A stretch of 64,000 bases of DNA from Plantago ovata (taxonomy: Eukaryota; Streptophyta; Magnoliopsida; Lamiales; Plantaginaceae): assembly GCA_028274465.1 (NCBI GenBank), contig CM051456.1, forward strand, positions 47,359,011-47,423,010. The letters run 5' to 3'. Below the pieces are notes generated by a model. It did no database searches. It was not told where the DNA came from and saw nothing but the letters and a program-made list of their open reading frames with translations. Positions 23,111 to 34,834 of this stretch are shown piece by piece. The first letter of the stretch is position 1. Each line of letters opens with the position of its first letter. The translations under genes and the position numbers were made by a program.

Positions 23111-24313
23111 TGATGAATGTGTATTTTACACTTTCATTTTAGTCTTTTTCACCTATTTTAGCTATCATCTATGTTAATTTAGCTATATTTTAGTGCATTT
23201 TATTAGAATAGTGTCACGTTTCCCTTTAGTTTGTATTTTACAGGTTTTGAGTGAAAAACGAGGTTTTCCGAGCAATTATATTGAAGTAGACAAGGAATTG
23301 GTGTTCCGAAGGACTAATTGGAGTATCCAAAATATTCCGGATAGGATTTGAAGTCTAGGGGTCGAATCTGAAGGCTAAAAGGTCACTAGAAGGCAAAAAC
23401 CGAGTCCGAAAAGGAAAAGATATCCAAAAACGCGTCGAAAATGCATTTCAGCCGAAAAAACCTCCCGGGCGAGTCACCCGGGACGTGGAGCGAATCGCCC
23501 CACACCAGGCGAATCGCCCGGTGTGTAGGGCGACTCGCCCCACACCTGCCGAATGCCTATATATAGTAGCTCAGTTTTCTCCGTTTTTCATACTTTCTCA
23601 GACCTTTTCTCTCACCTTTCTCATTAGTTTTAGGTAGGAATTCTCCAAAGCCTGTTCTGGGGGTTCTTAGCTTAGGAGATACTTTTTCTTAGCGTTTTGG
23701 AGCTTGTAAGATCGCGATTCTTCGGAGATTGACAACCTTCGGTAACATTGTATCTTACAGTTTTTCTATTTATATTTATATATCTTTCAACATGTTTTCA
23801 CTCATTCGTGCTATGATTTCTGTTGATTGCATGACATCTATGAGTAGCTAAACTTCTCGTTGGTGATAGTATGTGATTTCTTAGCGAAGGGTTAATAATT
23901 ATGCTAATGGCTATATCGCGCATTATACCTTGAGTTATTGCTTTATTTCTTTGATCTATCTAAAACCTCTATCTTCGTAGTGTTGAATAATTACGGAACA
24001 CAATTGGACACTTCATTGATCAAAGATCTCTATGCAAAACCGGGGACTTCAGGCATGATTATTAACCTGCTATGCTTTGAATGACCATACTATCACCAAT
24101 CTCCATTATCTGTTAAGAAAAAAACCTTTGCTAAGTCGTCTGTTGATTTTATATTCTTAAGTTAGATTAGATAAAGCTAGTTATAGTCCTTAGAGATCGA
24201 CACTCGAGGTTATTCTACTGCTACACTACGGTTTTCGTTGTACTTGTGAATTGCCTTTGGCTAAATACAAATTTATTTGATTTCCAGAATCTGACAAATT
24301 CTACGGTTCATCA
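23111..24313 (+). repeat. 5' LTR of Ath-4
   Basis: It begins TGATGAATGTG and ends CGGTTCATCA. TATA box at 23556-23564, with a palindrome cluster at about 23462-23545 (GGGCGAGTCACCC, GGCGAATCGCC, GGGCGACTCGCCC). Confidence 0.92.
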
Positions 24314-24316
24314 AAT

Positions 24317-24334
24317 TGGCGCCATTGCCGGGGA
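24317..24334 (+). promoter_or_regulatory. tRNA-Asp primer binding site of Ath-4
   Basis: TGGCGCCATTGCCGGGGA, one mismatch from the tRNA-Asp complement, three bases after the LTR. Confidence 0.85.
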
Positions 24335-24459
24335 CTATACTCCTTTTTTCTGTTTAGCTTTTTTATATTTTCAGCATTCAATTCCTAGTTCTAGTAGTTT
24401 TAAGTTTTCCTATTTAATCTCTCTCTGATACTCCTTTCCTAGTTTGTTACAGATAGTGT

Positions 24460-25767
24460 ATGCGACATACACGATCTAGAGGAACACCGCTTGCTGATTC
24501 AATTGCTGAGATCGACAGAGTCTACCACCAAAGAAGGCGACTACTTCGAAGGCGTGAACTAGAGGAAATAGAGGATACCGATTTCTCTGAATCTCTACAC
24601 AGTCTTTTCAAGGAAATCGACGGAATGGCAGAAGCTAGACCACTGAAAGCATGGGTTCAACCCTCCAAGGATCGTATGAGGGGACCGGCGATTGTTCTTT
24701 CATCTGCAACTCGAGATCTGGAAATCAAGAACCACGCGTTCCAACAAGTTCCGAGGTTCTATGGCTTAGCAAGGGAAGATGTGATGGGGTACTTGCACGA
24801 TATCGATGATTTTGTCAACCAACTCCCACGACCCGGAGCTGAAATAACAACGGATGAGTTGAGGATGAATGTTTTTGCTATGGGGCTTGGCAACAGAGCC
24901 AAGTCATGATTGAGTTCTCTACCGGCGGGCTCGCTGGACACTTGGGAGAAGGTTTTTTCAGCTTTCATGGAAAAATATTTCCCTCACACCTTGACTACCG
25001 CGCTCAAGGCGCAAATCACTGGATTCAAGCAGGACTATGATGAGACCATCTACACCGCATTTAAAAGGTTCCAAGACCTCATGAACAAGTGCCCTCACCA
25101 TGGTTTTGAGCTTTCTGATCTAGTCCAACACTTCTACACTAGACTAACCTTCGAGAACCAACAAGTGGTGGACTTCCAATGCCGTGGCAATATTTGGGAG
25201 GAAACCGCGGAAGCCATCTGGGCAGTTCTCGAAAGGCCTGCTAAGGGGTCGCAATTAAAGGACCCAAGAGAAATGGTTAGGAGACGTGCACCTGAAGCTC
25301 CACCTACTCAAGAAGCCCCTATGTATGGGGGGAATGGGGATCGATTTGAGTGCTTTACCAACGAATTGAAGCAAGTCCTCAAGAGCGCCACTGGAACAGC
25401 TATGTCAAACGAGGTTTGCCGAACATGCAAGAAGTATGGGCATGGAGCTCATATGTGTAGATCGGAGCTTGCATATGATGATGACAACTGGGTTCAAGGA
25501 GGCGAAGAGGAAGCCTTCGCTACGGAATTTGGTACCCAAGAAGCTAGCTACGGACAAGATGGTAGGAATCCTCGAGGTGGATTTTGGAGAAGAGGGTTCC
25601 GAAACAATCAAGGATATGCACCGGCTAGCCAAACTTATGGCCCAAACCAAGACCATAGTAAGCTTAACTATGGTAATGACCACTGCGAAAATCCCGCACC
25701 GAAAGAGCAACCAAAGTCGAAGACAGCTCTACTGATGGAGAACTTGCCAAAGATGGTTGATCACACC
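24460..25767 (+). pseudogene. gag-pr: Ath-4 gag, first part
   Basis: The frame starts at ATG 24460 (MRHTRSRGTPLAD) with a basic, Arg-rich N-terminal segment that Ath-1 lacks. One stop (TGA, 24907-24909) replaces a Trp codon. The gag core (FYGLAREDVMGYL, MEKYFPHTL) is followed by a CCHC knuckle (CRTCKKYGHGAHMC) and an Arg/Gly-rich stretch (NPRGGFWRRGFRNNQG) that probably binds RNA. It is cut at 25767 by a solo LTR; the frame resumes at 28534. Confidence 0.88.
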
Positions 25768-26799
25768 TGTGACACCCCATATTTTTTTATTATTATTTAT
25801 TTATTATTTTATTATTTAATAATTTAATTTGGTTAATTAATTATCAGAGTAAATTATTTATTCGATAATTATTTAATTAATTTCGCGTAAGCTAGTTCGT
25901 TTCGTTTCGTTTCGTTTGGATCAAGCTAGAAGACTGGACCGTTCTGACCTCTTTTTGGCCCATTCTTTAGCCCAGTCAAAGCCCTTTTGACCAGCCCTTT
26001 TGACCCAAACCCTAACCCTAATCAGTATACTCCTCCCTCCTCTCTTGCTTAGCCGTTCAAACCTAAAAGAAGAAAGAAAGAAAAGAAAGAAAGAAAAGAA
26101 ATAGAAAGAGAGAGAAGAGATATTTATTGCTGCTGCTCCGTCCGACCGCCGCCTGACTCCGCGCCGCCATCGCCGCGCCGTCCTGTCCGCTCTGTCCGTT
26201 CGTCCGCGTCGTTCCGTCCCAGCCGCGCTGTTGCTCACGTCGCCGCGCCGTTTCCGATCGATCGATCTATTCGATCCGATCGTCCGCCGCCGCCCGGTTT
26301 TGGTTTCCAATCGTGCCGATCTGTCTGCCCGTTCCGTTAAGCCCGTACGCCGCACCGTTTGCTGAGCCGCCGCCGCGTCGATCCGTCACGTCGGCTCCGT
26401 TCTCGTCTCCGCTGTTCGCCGCGCCGCCTGTTCCGTCCGCCGCTCTCTGTCTGTCGAACCCGATCGATCGATCGATCCGTTCGTTGCGTCGCCTCCGTCC
26501 AGCTCGGCCGCCGTCCCGTTCAGCTCACCGCCGATCCGATCCGGTTCCGTCCGCTTGTTTCGGTTCTCTGCTCCGTTCACCCGTCGGTCCATCCTTTTGG
26601 TAAGCCTCGATCTGTTCGGGATTTGTTCTATCAAATCCATCTCGTTCATTTTCCTTTTTCGAGAGAATCATCACTAATTCAATTTTTTGGGATTCAAATC
26701 CCGTATTTTGGTTTGTTGACAGATTTGTTCTCGTGTCCGATTCAAAGGTAAATCTTGATTCCTTTTTCTTCTTCTTCGTTTGTTTTCTTATTTTTGAAT

Positions 26800-26985
26800 T
26801 CTGGACCCTTTTACCCCTACGAAATCTGGACTTGACAATTTTACCCCTGGACTTAGTTGGACAGTTTTGCCCTTACGAATTCCTGAACTTGACCGTTTTG
26901 CCCCTGTCGTGTAATTGACTGTTTTACCCTTGTGAGATTCTGGAATTGACCGTTTTGCCCTTTCGTATTTCTGGACTATGTAGAC
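26800..26985 (+). repeat. Imperfect tandem repeats in the solo LTR
   Basis: Five or so units of 30-40 bases share the core GACxGTTTTGCCCxTxCG(A) with GGACTTGAC-like spacers. They lie downstream of the GC-rich block. Confidence 0.55.
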
Positions 26986-27394
26986 TGTTTCACCTTGTTG
27001 ACTTGTTTGACTGTTGACCAGTTTGACCAGTGTTGTTTGACCTGGACTTTGACCTAATTAGTTAAGAAATTTGGGGACTGATTTGTAAAGATTAAAACTT
27101 ATGAGGACTGTTTTGGGGTTTATGGAAAGTTAAAGGACCTTTTTGCAATTAAACTTTGACCGTAGTTGACTGACAGAGGACTTTTTCGTAAACCTTCTTA
27201 TTCTGTGGAGACTGATATGTATGTTTGGAAAAGTTCTGGACTTGTTTGTACTTTCTGTTTTTGAAAAGGATCTTTTTGCAATTTACAGCTGAAGGGTATT
27301 TTGGTAATTTCCAGAGTCTGAAAACCGAAATAGTATTTCTGAAAATGTTTCAACTTAGTTTATGTTTTTGTAAGTTAGTAATGACATGACTTGC

Positions 27395-27450
27395 TGGCCT
27401 AGTTGGTTAGGTCCTTGCTTGACTAACTTAGAGGTCCCGAGTTCGAACCC
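27395..27450 (+). other. tRNA-like segment (A and B boxes) in the solo LTR
   Basis: An A-box-like TGGCCTAGTTGG (27395-27406) is followed 32 bases later by a B-box-like GAGTTCGAACC (27439-27449). The acceptor stem and anticodon arm do not fold well, so it is a tRNA relic or SINE head, not a tRNA gene. No poly-A tail or clear flanking duplication was found. Confidence 0.45.
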
Positions 27451-28533
27451 CGTCTTTACCACTTCCTTTTCAACCTCTTTCCTTCCGTCCGTTCGACTTC
27501 TAAAGTGTGATTAGTATTTTCTATTTAGGTTCTTCGTTGTCCGATAACCCGTAAGCTCATTACTCGTTGGAGATCTTTTGCTCGCAAGTTAAGGTGAGTG
27601 TTCACCCCTAAACCTATTTATTTGCGAAAAACTGGAAGGATATGTGCCAACTTGTACATACTATTACATATACTGTTTTACTGTATGCTTCCGCGTAAAA
27701 GTATTTAAGTCCTAAGTATGACTCTTTACTTTCTCTGTTTATTGCTACTCTGTTCTGGACTGACTTTTCTGTAGGAACACTTCTCGGTGTTTGATTTTTC
27801 GTATCTGTTTGATCTGTATCTGTTCTGTCTGTTTCTGTGTGACCGGTCGATTAGGTCGTAACTAGGTAGACTTGGGTAGTAGAGGACTATCGGGTTTGCT
27901 TGGTTATTTCCTAGTCTAATCCCTTTTAGACGCGAGGCAGAAGTCGCTGAGGTCTATTAGGGTCGTAGGTTCTGTTTCCCCAAAGTACACGGGGGTTTCT
28001 GTTTCTGTCTGGAGCTGTGCACCATCTGGAGGGAGTTATAAGGGCATTCTGGGAGTAGGAGCAATAAGGTGGGCTGCACCAACGGTCTTCAACTTATCTG
28101 TTCTGTTATTCTGTTATGTGACCTGTTCTGTTTGTCTGCTTTTCTGAAAAGGATTTTGATTTGAAAACTGTTACGTTCTGTTTTTAACTTAGAACCTCAC
28201 TGAGATCCTTTATCTCACGCTCTCCTGTTTTAAAAATTCCTTCCTTCCAGATACTGCTGAAGATGTTCGCAAATAGGATGCCAGCGACTGAGAGAAGGGT
28301 CTGGGGTGTCTTGGGATTTTATTTCAAAATAAGAAGATGAACTTTTTACTGTCTTCACTCGTTGTTTCATTTGAATTTTGAGTTATCGTTGGATATTTAC
28401 TTGTTTCTGTTAGCGCTGCGCGCGTCAAAGATTATTTTGGCATTAATTGCCGACCGTTGCTATTAAAGTTATTTTGGATTTTCTATTTTCAAGAAAATTG
28501 TTTGTTTCTAAAAACCGATACCGCTACAACACC

Positions 28534-29385
28534 CAAAGTTTTCTCAAACGTTATGAAGAAGATTCTGAGAAGACTAGGGCAAGGCTTGATCGGTTGGAAG
28601 AGAGCACTAGGCTTGCCCATCAAAAGATGCAAGAGTTGATTGACCGAGGAGCAAGTAGGGAGCAAGGCAAGCTGCCTAGCAACACTGAGAAGTTGATGTC
28701 CATTACCTTGGTGGGTGATCTACCTGTTGAAATCACCATCAAGAAGGTTGCTAAGTGCGAGTGTTGCAATGGGGAAGAACCCCCACTAGCGAAGGAAGAA
28801 GAGAAGGACCTTGGTTCTGACGAGAGTGAAGAGGAGCAAGAGGATCCCGAACCACTCCCTCAAAGTTTCGATGTTAAGGTCGGGATTGGTGAACTTGAAG
28901 ATGTCCGTGCCACACTAGACACGGGATCCTACTCTATTGTGCTCCCAATGAATGTGTTTGAGAAGAGTAGCCTTGGAAAACTATCTGAGCATAAGACTAT
29001 TGTGCAATTGGCGGATGGATCCTTTGTGAGACCCGAAGGCGTTGTGAAGAACGTATTGGTTATGATTGGTGAAGCTTCTGTATACACCAATTTTGTAGTT
29101 ATGCCGGCGTCTACACCTGGGATGGGGGATGTCGTTCTCTTGGGGTGAACGTTCTTGACCAAACTACGCTCCGTGATAGACATCTACCGAAGGACTTGCA
29201 CCATTGAGGTGGATGGCAAGCGACATGTGTTGCGAGCTATATCTGATCCACCCGATCACTTCAATACTTCTCACACCATTAACTACTGTGGTCTTGCTGT
29301 CTATGTTCATTCTTATTCACAGGTTCGTGGCATGAGGAGAAGATCCATGAAGGGGAAGTCTAGTACCCCCAAGAAGAAGAGATAG
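28534..29385 (+). pseudogene. gag-pr: Ath-4 end of gag and protease
   Basis: The frame continues the gag cut at 25767, with a coiled-coil-like segment (RLDRLEESTRLAHQKMQEL), an acidic linker and the DTG protease motif (LDTGSYSIVLPMNVF, about 28918-28962). A stop at 29146-29148 replaces an Arg codon in the GRT motif; the frame then runs to 29385. Nothing resembling RT follows. Confidence 0.88.
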
Positions 29386-29411
29386 ACGCAAGACTATAAA
29401 CGATGGCGCTA

Positions 29412-29429
29412 TCCGGGAGGCAACCCGGA
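29412..29429 (+). other. Stem-loop after the gag-protease stop (Ath-4)
   Basis: TCCGGG and CCCGGA form a perfect 6-bp stem around AGGCAA, 26 bases after the stop. The GGGAGGCAACCC core is, as I recall, common after Athila ORFs in other plants. Confidence 0.65.
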
Positions 29430-29621
29430 GTTTTTATCGCTTTTTTACTGCTTTTTGCATGCATTCATACTTGAACAATTTGCTTTTCTTATGTGAATTT
29501 GTTCGTCTCTATGTCGTATGTGCTTATGTTTGTGTTTGAGTGGACTTTTTCGAGTGGTTTAATGAGAAAAATGGTTTTCGGGGATTAAAAGATCGCATTT
29601 TTTCAAAATTTTCGTCTCCCC

Positions 29622-29742
29622 ACCTCCGGAGGTGGGGGGCGAATCGCCCCGCACGTCCAGAGAGCTCGCTCTCTGGACGTGCGAGGCGATTCGCCCCACA
29701 TACGGGGCGATTTGCCCCGCACGGGGCGAGTCGCCCCTGGTA
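29622..29742 (+). repeat. GC palindrome cluster in the Ath-4 3' region
   Basis: Units GGGCGAATCGCCC, GGCGATTCGCC, GGGGCGATTTGCCCC and GGGGCGAGTCGCCCC occur within 120 bases. A separate perfect inverted repeat (CGTCCAGAGAGC/GCTCTCTGGACG) is embedded at about 29655-29681. The arms resemble this element's LTR cluster. Confidence 0.75.
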
Positions 29743-30509
29743 TCTGCAGAAATAAAATCGCGAGAAACTCCCCTTTCTCCTCATTTTCTTCATTTTCTCC
29801 ACTTCTTACTCCCCAAAATCCGAAAAAAGCAAAATAACTTCAAACCTTCATAAAATGTTCAATCTTCCATCAAATTTTGTGTTCTTTAGCTTCAATCGAA
29901 GCCCATTACGTGCTCTTTCTTTTCATCCGAACAACTTTCACTATAGTGCATTCGTTTTCCAGATCTGAGATATCTTCACATGAACCCTAATTTTTCAAAT
30001 TTGGGGGTTTTCTGTTTTGAGCTTCAATTAGGCTTATATGATGTATGGGTAGGTTATTTGTGTGATTAGAAACGTTATTTACTATCAATTGCATGCTCAA
30101 TTATGCTTGGATTGTTGATTTGGGAATTTTGCTACTAGATGTTTTTATCTTGTTATGCAATGTATCTTTTCTTAGATTCCATACATATGATTGTGTTTAC
30201 TGATGTAATGATGATGGATATGATGGTAGAATGCATAATTGTTGAGTATAAGGATTTATGATGCTAGAATTCTTCGCTACTATGGGATGAATTGAGCCTT
30301 ATTATTTAGGTTATTGGTTGTCTAGCACGAGCGTAATGCGATATGTACATGTCGAAATTATTTTGGTGTGTGGCATATTAGTAGCTAGATTAGACATGAA
30401 AGATTTGCGGAGTTCGATTGTTGATTTTATCACTCGTGTGTTTCTCTCTTACATTAGCATATGCATGAGTCAGTTTTGTGTCATACGAGGTACTAACTGC
30501 TGTTTGTAG
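29743..30509 (+). other. AT-rich, possibly intronic region of Ath-4
   Basis: No gene is seen. It ends in ACTAACTGCTGTTTGTAG (30492-30509), which has the look of a plant branch point, pyrimidine-rich stretch and 3' splice site directly before the accessory ORF region. Ath-5 has the same ending at 34835-34852 on the minus strand. Confidence 0.45.
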
Positions 30510-30822
30510 GAACCATGCCACAAAGGGAGAGGAGCACTCCCGTTTGGCTACTATGAAGTATCGGAGGGGGATCGATTACAACCATGTCAAGGAGAGTGAT
30601 CTCGTTAGAGGTGCGTTCGAGCCACGGGCTCTTGCAACAACGTTGCGGTTTATCCAAAAGGAGGAGCGAGAATCGACTTGGAGTAAGGACTCCTATGCCT
30701 ATTCATGCACCACCGAAGGGATAGAAACAATTATTACGTCAGCAATCTATCACAAGGACTGCAAGGTTCGTGTGAATAGGAAGGCACCGGGACGACCTCA
30801 CCACAACGGATTCAGTCTTTAG
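30510..30822 (+). pseudogene. Accessory ORF 1 of Ath-4
   Basis: An open frame of about 100 codons after the acceptor-like site contains MKYRRGIDYNHVKESDLVR, KDSYAYSCTTEG and KVRVN motifs. The same frame is conserved in Ath-5 (34834-34426, minus strand), where it continues further. Ath-1 has no such region. I do not recognise the family; an env-like or captured protein is possible. Weak homology continues past the stop to about 31000 in shifting frames. Confidence 0.5.
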
Positions 30823-31099
30823 TCGACAGTGGTGAGAAAGTTCCGAATCGCTAGCTTGGTTCCAAAACATAATGACATGGACACCCAGTCCCTCTTAGGG
30901 TGCCCCTTGACTGCCTCTAAAGGGAGCGCCATATAGACATCGGGGGCATCAACCGTAGAGAATGTGGTCGACATTGGAAAAAATGAAAGAAGACCTCTGA
31001 GTATCCGAGCAGCTTACTGTGTAAAACGTTGGAGAGGGAGGCTCTGATACCACTGGTCTTTCCCCTTCAACAGTTCACAACCTATTGGGGAGCTACAGG

Positions 31100-31129
31100 A
31101 TGGACGATTCCATAACGGTGGCGGCTAAT
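31100..31129 (+). pseudogene. Accessory ORF 2 of Ath-4, first 10 codons
   Basis: ATG 31100 opens a frame (MDDSITVAAN) cut by Ath-5 at 31129 and resumed at 39507. Ath-5 carries a homologue (MEDSITAAAN...) at 34230-34038 on the minus strand. Confidence 0.5.
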
Positions 31130-32447
31130 TGATGAACGCGCTGGTGTCGTGTTCCAACGCGAACGGATCAAATAAATTTGTTATTTAGCCAAAGGCAATC
31201 CACAACTACAACAAAAACCGTAGTGTAGCAGTAGAATGACTCGAGTGTCGTTCTCTCAGGACTATAACTAGCTTTATCTATTTAACTAGAGAATATAAAA
31301 CAGCAGACGTAATAGCAAAGGGTTTTTCTAACAGATAATGGAGATTGGTGATAGTATGATCCTTCAAAGCATAACGGGTCGATAATCATGCATAAATTCC
31401 TCGGTCTTGCATGGAGATCTTTGATCAATCTAATGTCCTGTTGTAATTATTAAGCACTACGAAGATAAAGGTACTGACAAGTCAATCACTATTGTCCAAT
31501 TGTGTTCCGTAATTATTCAACACTACGAAGATAAACTCGCGTATAGGTCGATGAGGGTCCAATTGTGCATAATAATTAATACAACATACGAGAATTTAGG
31601 CTGAGCCTGATCAACGAAATAAAGCAATAACACGGAGTATAATGCGCGATATAGCCATTAGCATGATTATCTTTCCTTCGCTAAGAATTCACATACTACC
31701 ACCAACGATAAGTTTAGCTACTCATAATAGGCATGCAATCAACAGTAATCATAGAAGAAAACATGTTGAAAGATATAAAAAATAAGTAGAATAAACTGTA
31801 AGATACAATGTTACCGAAGGTTGTCAATCTCCGAGGAATTGCGATCCTACAAGCTCCAAACTGCTATGAAAAAGAGTCCCCTAAGCTACGAACCCCCAGA
31901 ACAGGCTCTGGGAAGTCCCTACCTAAAACTATAGAGAAAGGTGAGAAAGTAGGTCTGGAAAAGTATGAATTTCGGAGAAAATCTGAGCAACTATATATAG
32001 GCCTCGAAATACTGTGGGGCGGATCGCCCCACACACCGGGCGGTTCGCCCGTTGTGGGGCGGTTCACCCCACATCTTGGGCGGTTCGCCCCAAAGAAAAT
32101 CTCGCGGATTTCCGCATTTTCGACGCGTTTTTGGATTTCTTCCCCTTTTCGGACTCGGTTTCTGACTTCTAGTGGCCTTCTAACCTCCAGATTCGACCCC
32201 TAGACTCCAAATCCTATTCGGAAACCTTCAGATACTCCAAATAGGCTTCTGGAACACCAATTCCTTGTCAACTTCAATATAATTGCCCGGAAATCCTCGA
32301 TTTTCAACCAAAACCTGTAAAATAAAATCTAAAGGGAAACGTGACACTATTCTAATAAAATGCACTAAAATATAGCTAAATTAACATAGAGGATAGCTAA
32401 AATAGGTGAAAAAGACTCAAATCAAAGTGTAAAATACACATTCATCA
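31130..32447 (-). repeat. 3' LTR of Ath-5
   Basis: On the minus strand it begins TGATGAATGTG and ends CGCGTTCATCA. Its palindrome cluster (about 32014-32091) has four units, against two in the 5' LTR (39108-39146). This accounts for most of the 40-bp length difference between the LTRs. Confidence 0.93.
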
Positions 32448-32485
32448 AACTCCCCAAACCGAACCTTTGCTTGTCCTCAAGCAAC
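32448..32485 (-). promoter_or_regulatory. Terminal polypurine tract and hairpin of Ath-5
   Basis: On the minus strand, TTGCTTG-AGGA-CAAGCAA is followed by GGTTTGGGGAGTT and then the 3' LTR. Confidence 0.8.
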
Positions 32486-34037
32486 TAAGCTAGACTCTAA
32501 TGCAAAAAAACAATGGAAGACACAAAATGGAGTCTCATGCCAAATAAAATGAACTAATCTACTGAATCTATCAAAAAACATATGAACAAAAACCATATAA
32601 ATCAAAGCATGAATATAGGTTGAAGAATACCTCGATTGACATGTACACATCCACATAAGCACTTATGTCAAGACAAGATAGTCTCTCGTAACATTCTCTA
32701 CCTGGACCTAGTCAGTGACGACGTAATGAAGCATGCTAAGATACGAATGGTTGTCCCGTGCCTATGAAACTGAGGACTTACTGCTGTTCCACCATGTTAA
32801 GACTTTCCCTCAAAGAGGTCGAACCAGTACTGGCTCTCATCAAACGAAGGAGGGTTACCTATAAAAGATAACACTCCCCTATTCTACCCATCTCTAAAGT
32901 AAAGTCTTAAGCTATTCACCACTTCCTGAATGGCAGGACGAGGGTGGTCTAGAACAGATGACACTCAAGACAAAAGAGATAAAAAATAGAAAATTACAAC
33001 ACGATTACGAACATTACAAGAATTGGAAAAATGAGACACAACACTTTGCTAACTGCTATTTGGCTTTTTTTTAGACCCTTCTTTTGCTTTTTTGGGGTCT
33101 TTTCTTTTGTTTCTTTTTTTCCTTTCCAGTTTCTTCTTCTTCTTTTTTTTCTTTTTTCCTGGAATTTTTTCTTTCTTTTTCTTCTTTTTTTTAGGCAGCA
33201 GTAGCATAACAAAAAGAGAAACAAAATGACTCACACGACTTCCCCAAACCTATTCGAAAGAATAGGTTGGAGTACAAAATTTACGGAAAAGGAAAAATAA
33301 ACTCACCATACGGAAATGAAAAACGAAAACAAGTCTAATGATGGTGTAACCCCCTCCCCAAACCTATTCGGAAGAATAGGTTATAAACAAAGGATCACAG
33401 AACCTCACACTACCTCCTTCCTAGGCATTTAGAAATCTCAAAGCATGGTGAAGACTTGTAGCTTCTTAGGTATATAATTACTTGGGAAAACAACCATAAG
33501 ACCCTAACATGCATCATCCTACTATAAAGGCCTTCGTGAACTGCAATAGAGAAAACACCACTAAGTGATGTCGAGACTACCAAGCTTAACTAAGTACAAT
33601 ACATAAATGAGACAAGCCAAGCGAGAAAAATCTCAACAAATTCATAGAGATGAAGCATACGATTAATGACATAGTTAGTTGATCTACCCAATAAGAAAGT
33701 TCAAAAAATTCGGCAATAAACTCCATATAAAACATGCAAGACTATCCTAGGATGAATGTAGTGAATGCACCCTAAAAAAAACTAAGAAAGCGGTAAACGT
33801 GCAAATGCAAATGCAGACGGATAAAAACATGCAAGGTACTATACTCATCCTACCAATACCAAGATCCAAACTAACAACATCAGATCACTTAAATCCCATC
33901 CCCCCTCATGAAATTAACGCTAGTCCCTAGCAGTAAGAAAATGAGGAAATAAGATGTGATACTAGATGTTACCCCATGGTTTGGCCTCGGTCGGCTGAGT
34001 ATGCTGCTTGTGAGTTATTGGGCCTGCTCTGGGAGCT
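32486..34037 (-). other. Ath-5 3' internal region (non-coding)
   Basis: It contains, on the minus strand, two perfect AACCTATTC hairpins (33361-33382 and 33247-33268), a purine tract (33060-33196) and the conserved PPSFDESQYWFDLF block (about 32810-32885). No gene is seen. Confidence 0.7.
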
Positions 34038-34247
34038 TTATAGGGTGTCATCAGGTCTTCTGGTAGGCGTGGTAGTTTCAATCATAGGCCGGATAGGAAC
34101 AACTCCTCCATTAGTATCATCATTGCCCGTATGGCCTTCATTGTCACTACTTTCACGCACATCCTCACCAGTAGAGTTGTAGTGTCGAGTAGAATTCTCA
34201 AGATTAGCCGCCGCTGTTATGGAATCCTCCATCCTGAAGCCCTCCAA
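34038..34247 (-). CDS. Accessory ORF 2 of Ath-5
   Basis: This open frame of 69 codons (MEGFRMEDSITAAAN, then an Asp/Glu/Asn-rich middle and a Thr/Pro-rich end, TTTPTRRPDDTL) is homologous to the split frame in Ath-4 (31100-31129 and 39507-39671). The acidic, low-complexity make-up gives no domain match that I can name. Conservation of frame and stop position in two elements supports it being real. Confidence 0.4.
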   Translation of the reverse strand: MEGFRMEDSITAAANLENSTRHYNSTGEDVRESSDNEGHTGNDDTNGGVVPIRPMIETTTPTRRPDDTL

Positions 34248-34425
34248 TAGGATGTGAACTGTTGAAGGGGAAAGGGCAGTGGTATCAGGACCTCCCCCTC
34301 CAACGTTTTACACCACAAGAAGGTTACAGTAAGTTGCTCGGATACTCAGAATTCTCCTACCATCTTTTCCAATGTCGACCACATTCTCTACGGTTGATAC
34401 GACCGATGTCTATATGATGCTCCCT

Positions 34426-34834
34426 TTAGAGGCAGGCAAGGGGTACCCCAACGAGGGGCTGGGCACCCATGTCATTATGTTTTGGAACCAAGCTAGCGCT
34501 TCGGAACCTTCTAGCAACTACGAACTCAAGATTGAATCCGTCGCGGCAAGATTGTCCCGGTGCCTTCCAGTTCACTCGAACTTTGCAGTTCTCGTGATGG
34601 ACTGCTGACGTAATAATGGTTTCTGTCCCTTCGGTGGTGCATGAATAGGCATAGGAGTCCTTACTCCAGGTGTACTCTAGCTCCTCCTCTTGGATAATCC
34701 ACGGCGTTGTTGCAGAACCCCTTGGCTCGAACGCACATCTAACGAGGTCACTCTTCTTGACATGGTTGTAATCCATCCCCCTCCAATACTTCATAGTAAT
34801 CATACGGGAATGCTCCTTTCCCTTGGCATGGTTC
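34426..34834 (-). pseudogene. Accessory ORF 1 of Ath-5
   Basis: This frame, downstream of an acceptor-like TTGTTTGTAG, has the same motifs as in Ath-4 (MKYWRGMDYNHVKKSDLVR, KDSYAYSCTTEG, KVRVN) and runs on with RFRSASLVPKHNDM to a stop at 34426. The ATG that directly follows the acceptor is in a different, soon-closed frame, so the true start is uncertain. Function unknown. Confidence 0.5.

Larger units (their letters stand above)
25768..28528 (+). mobile_element. Large solo LTR, probably Ty3/Gypsy chromovirus type
   Basis: The insert begins TGTGACACCCC and ends GCTACA (TG...CA) and is flanked by the duplication ACACC (25763-25767 and 28529-28533). No primer site, gag or pol is present, so it is a solo LTR of 2761 bp. 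Its size and TGTGACACCCC start recall Tekay/Del LTRs; this is tentative. Contents: AT-rich start, (TTTCG)n at about 25898-25918, a GA-rich tract (26062-26122), a GC-rich low-complexity block (26130-26580), imperfect repeats (26800-26985) and a tRNA-like segment (27395-27450). Arg/Ser-rich frames over the GC block are not genes. Confidence 0.85.

Noticed and set aside
26005..26022. Telomere repeat tract
   Set aside because: Only two CCCTAA-type units are present, inside the solo LTR; too short to mean anything.
25921..26751. Arg/Ser-rich frames on both strands
   Set aside because: They lie in the GC-rich low-complexity block of a solo LTR with no recognisable domain, and both strands are open, as expected from composition.
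27395..27450. A functional tRNA gene
   Set aside because: A and B boxes are present but no cloverleaf with paired acceptor stem and plausible anticodon arm can be drawn.
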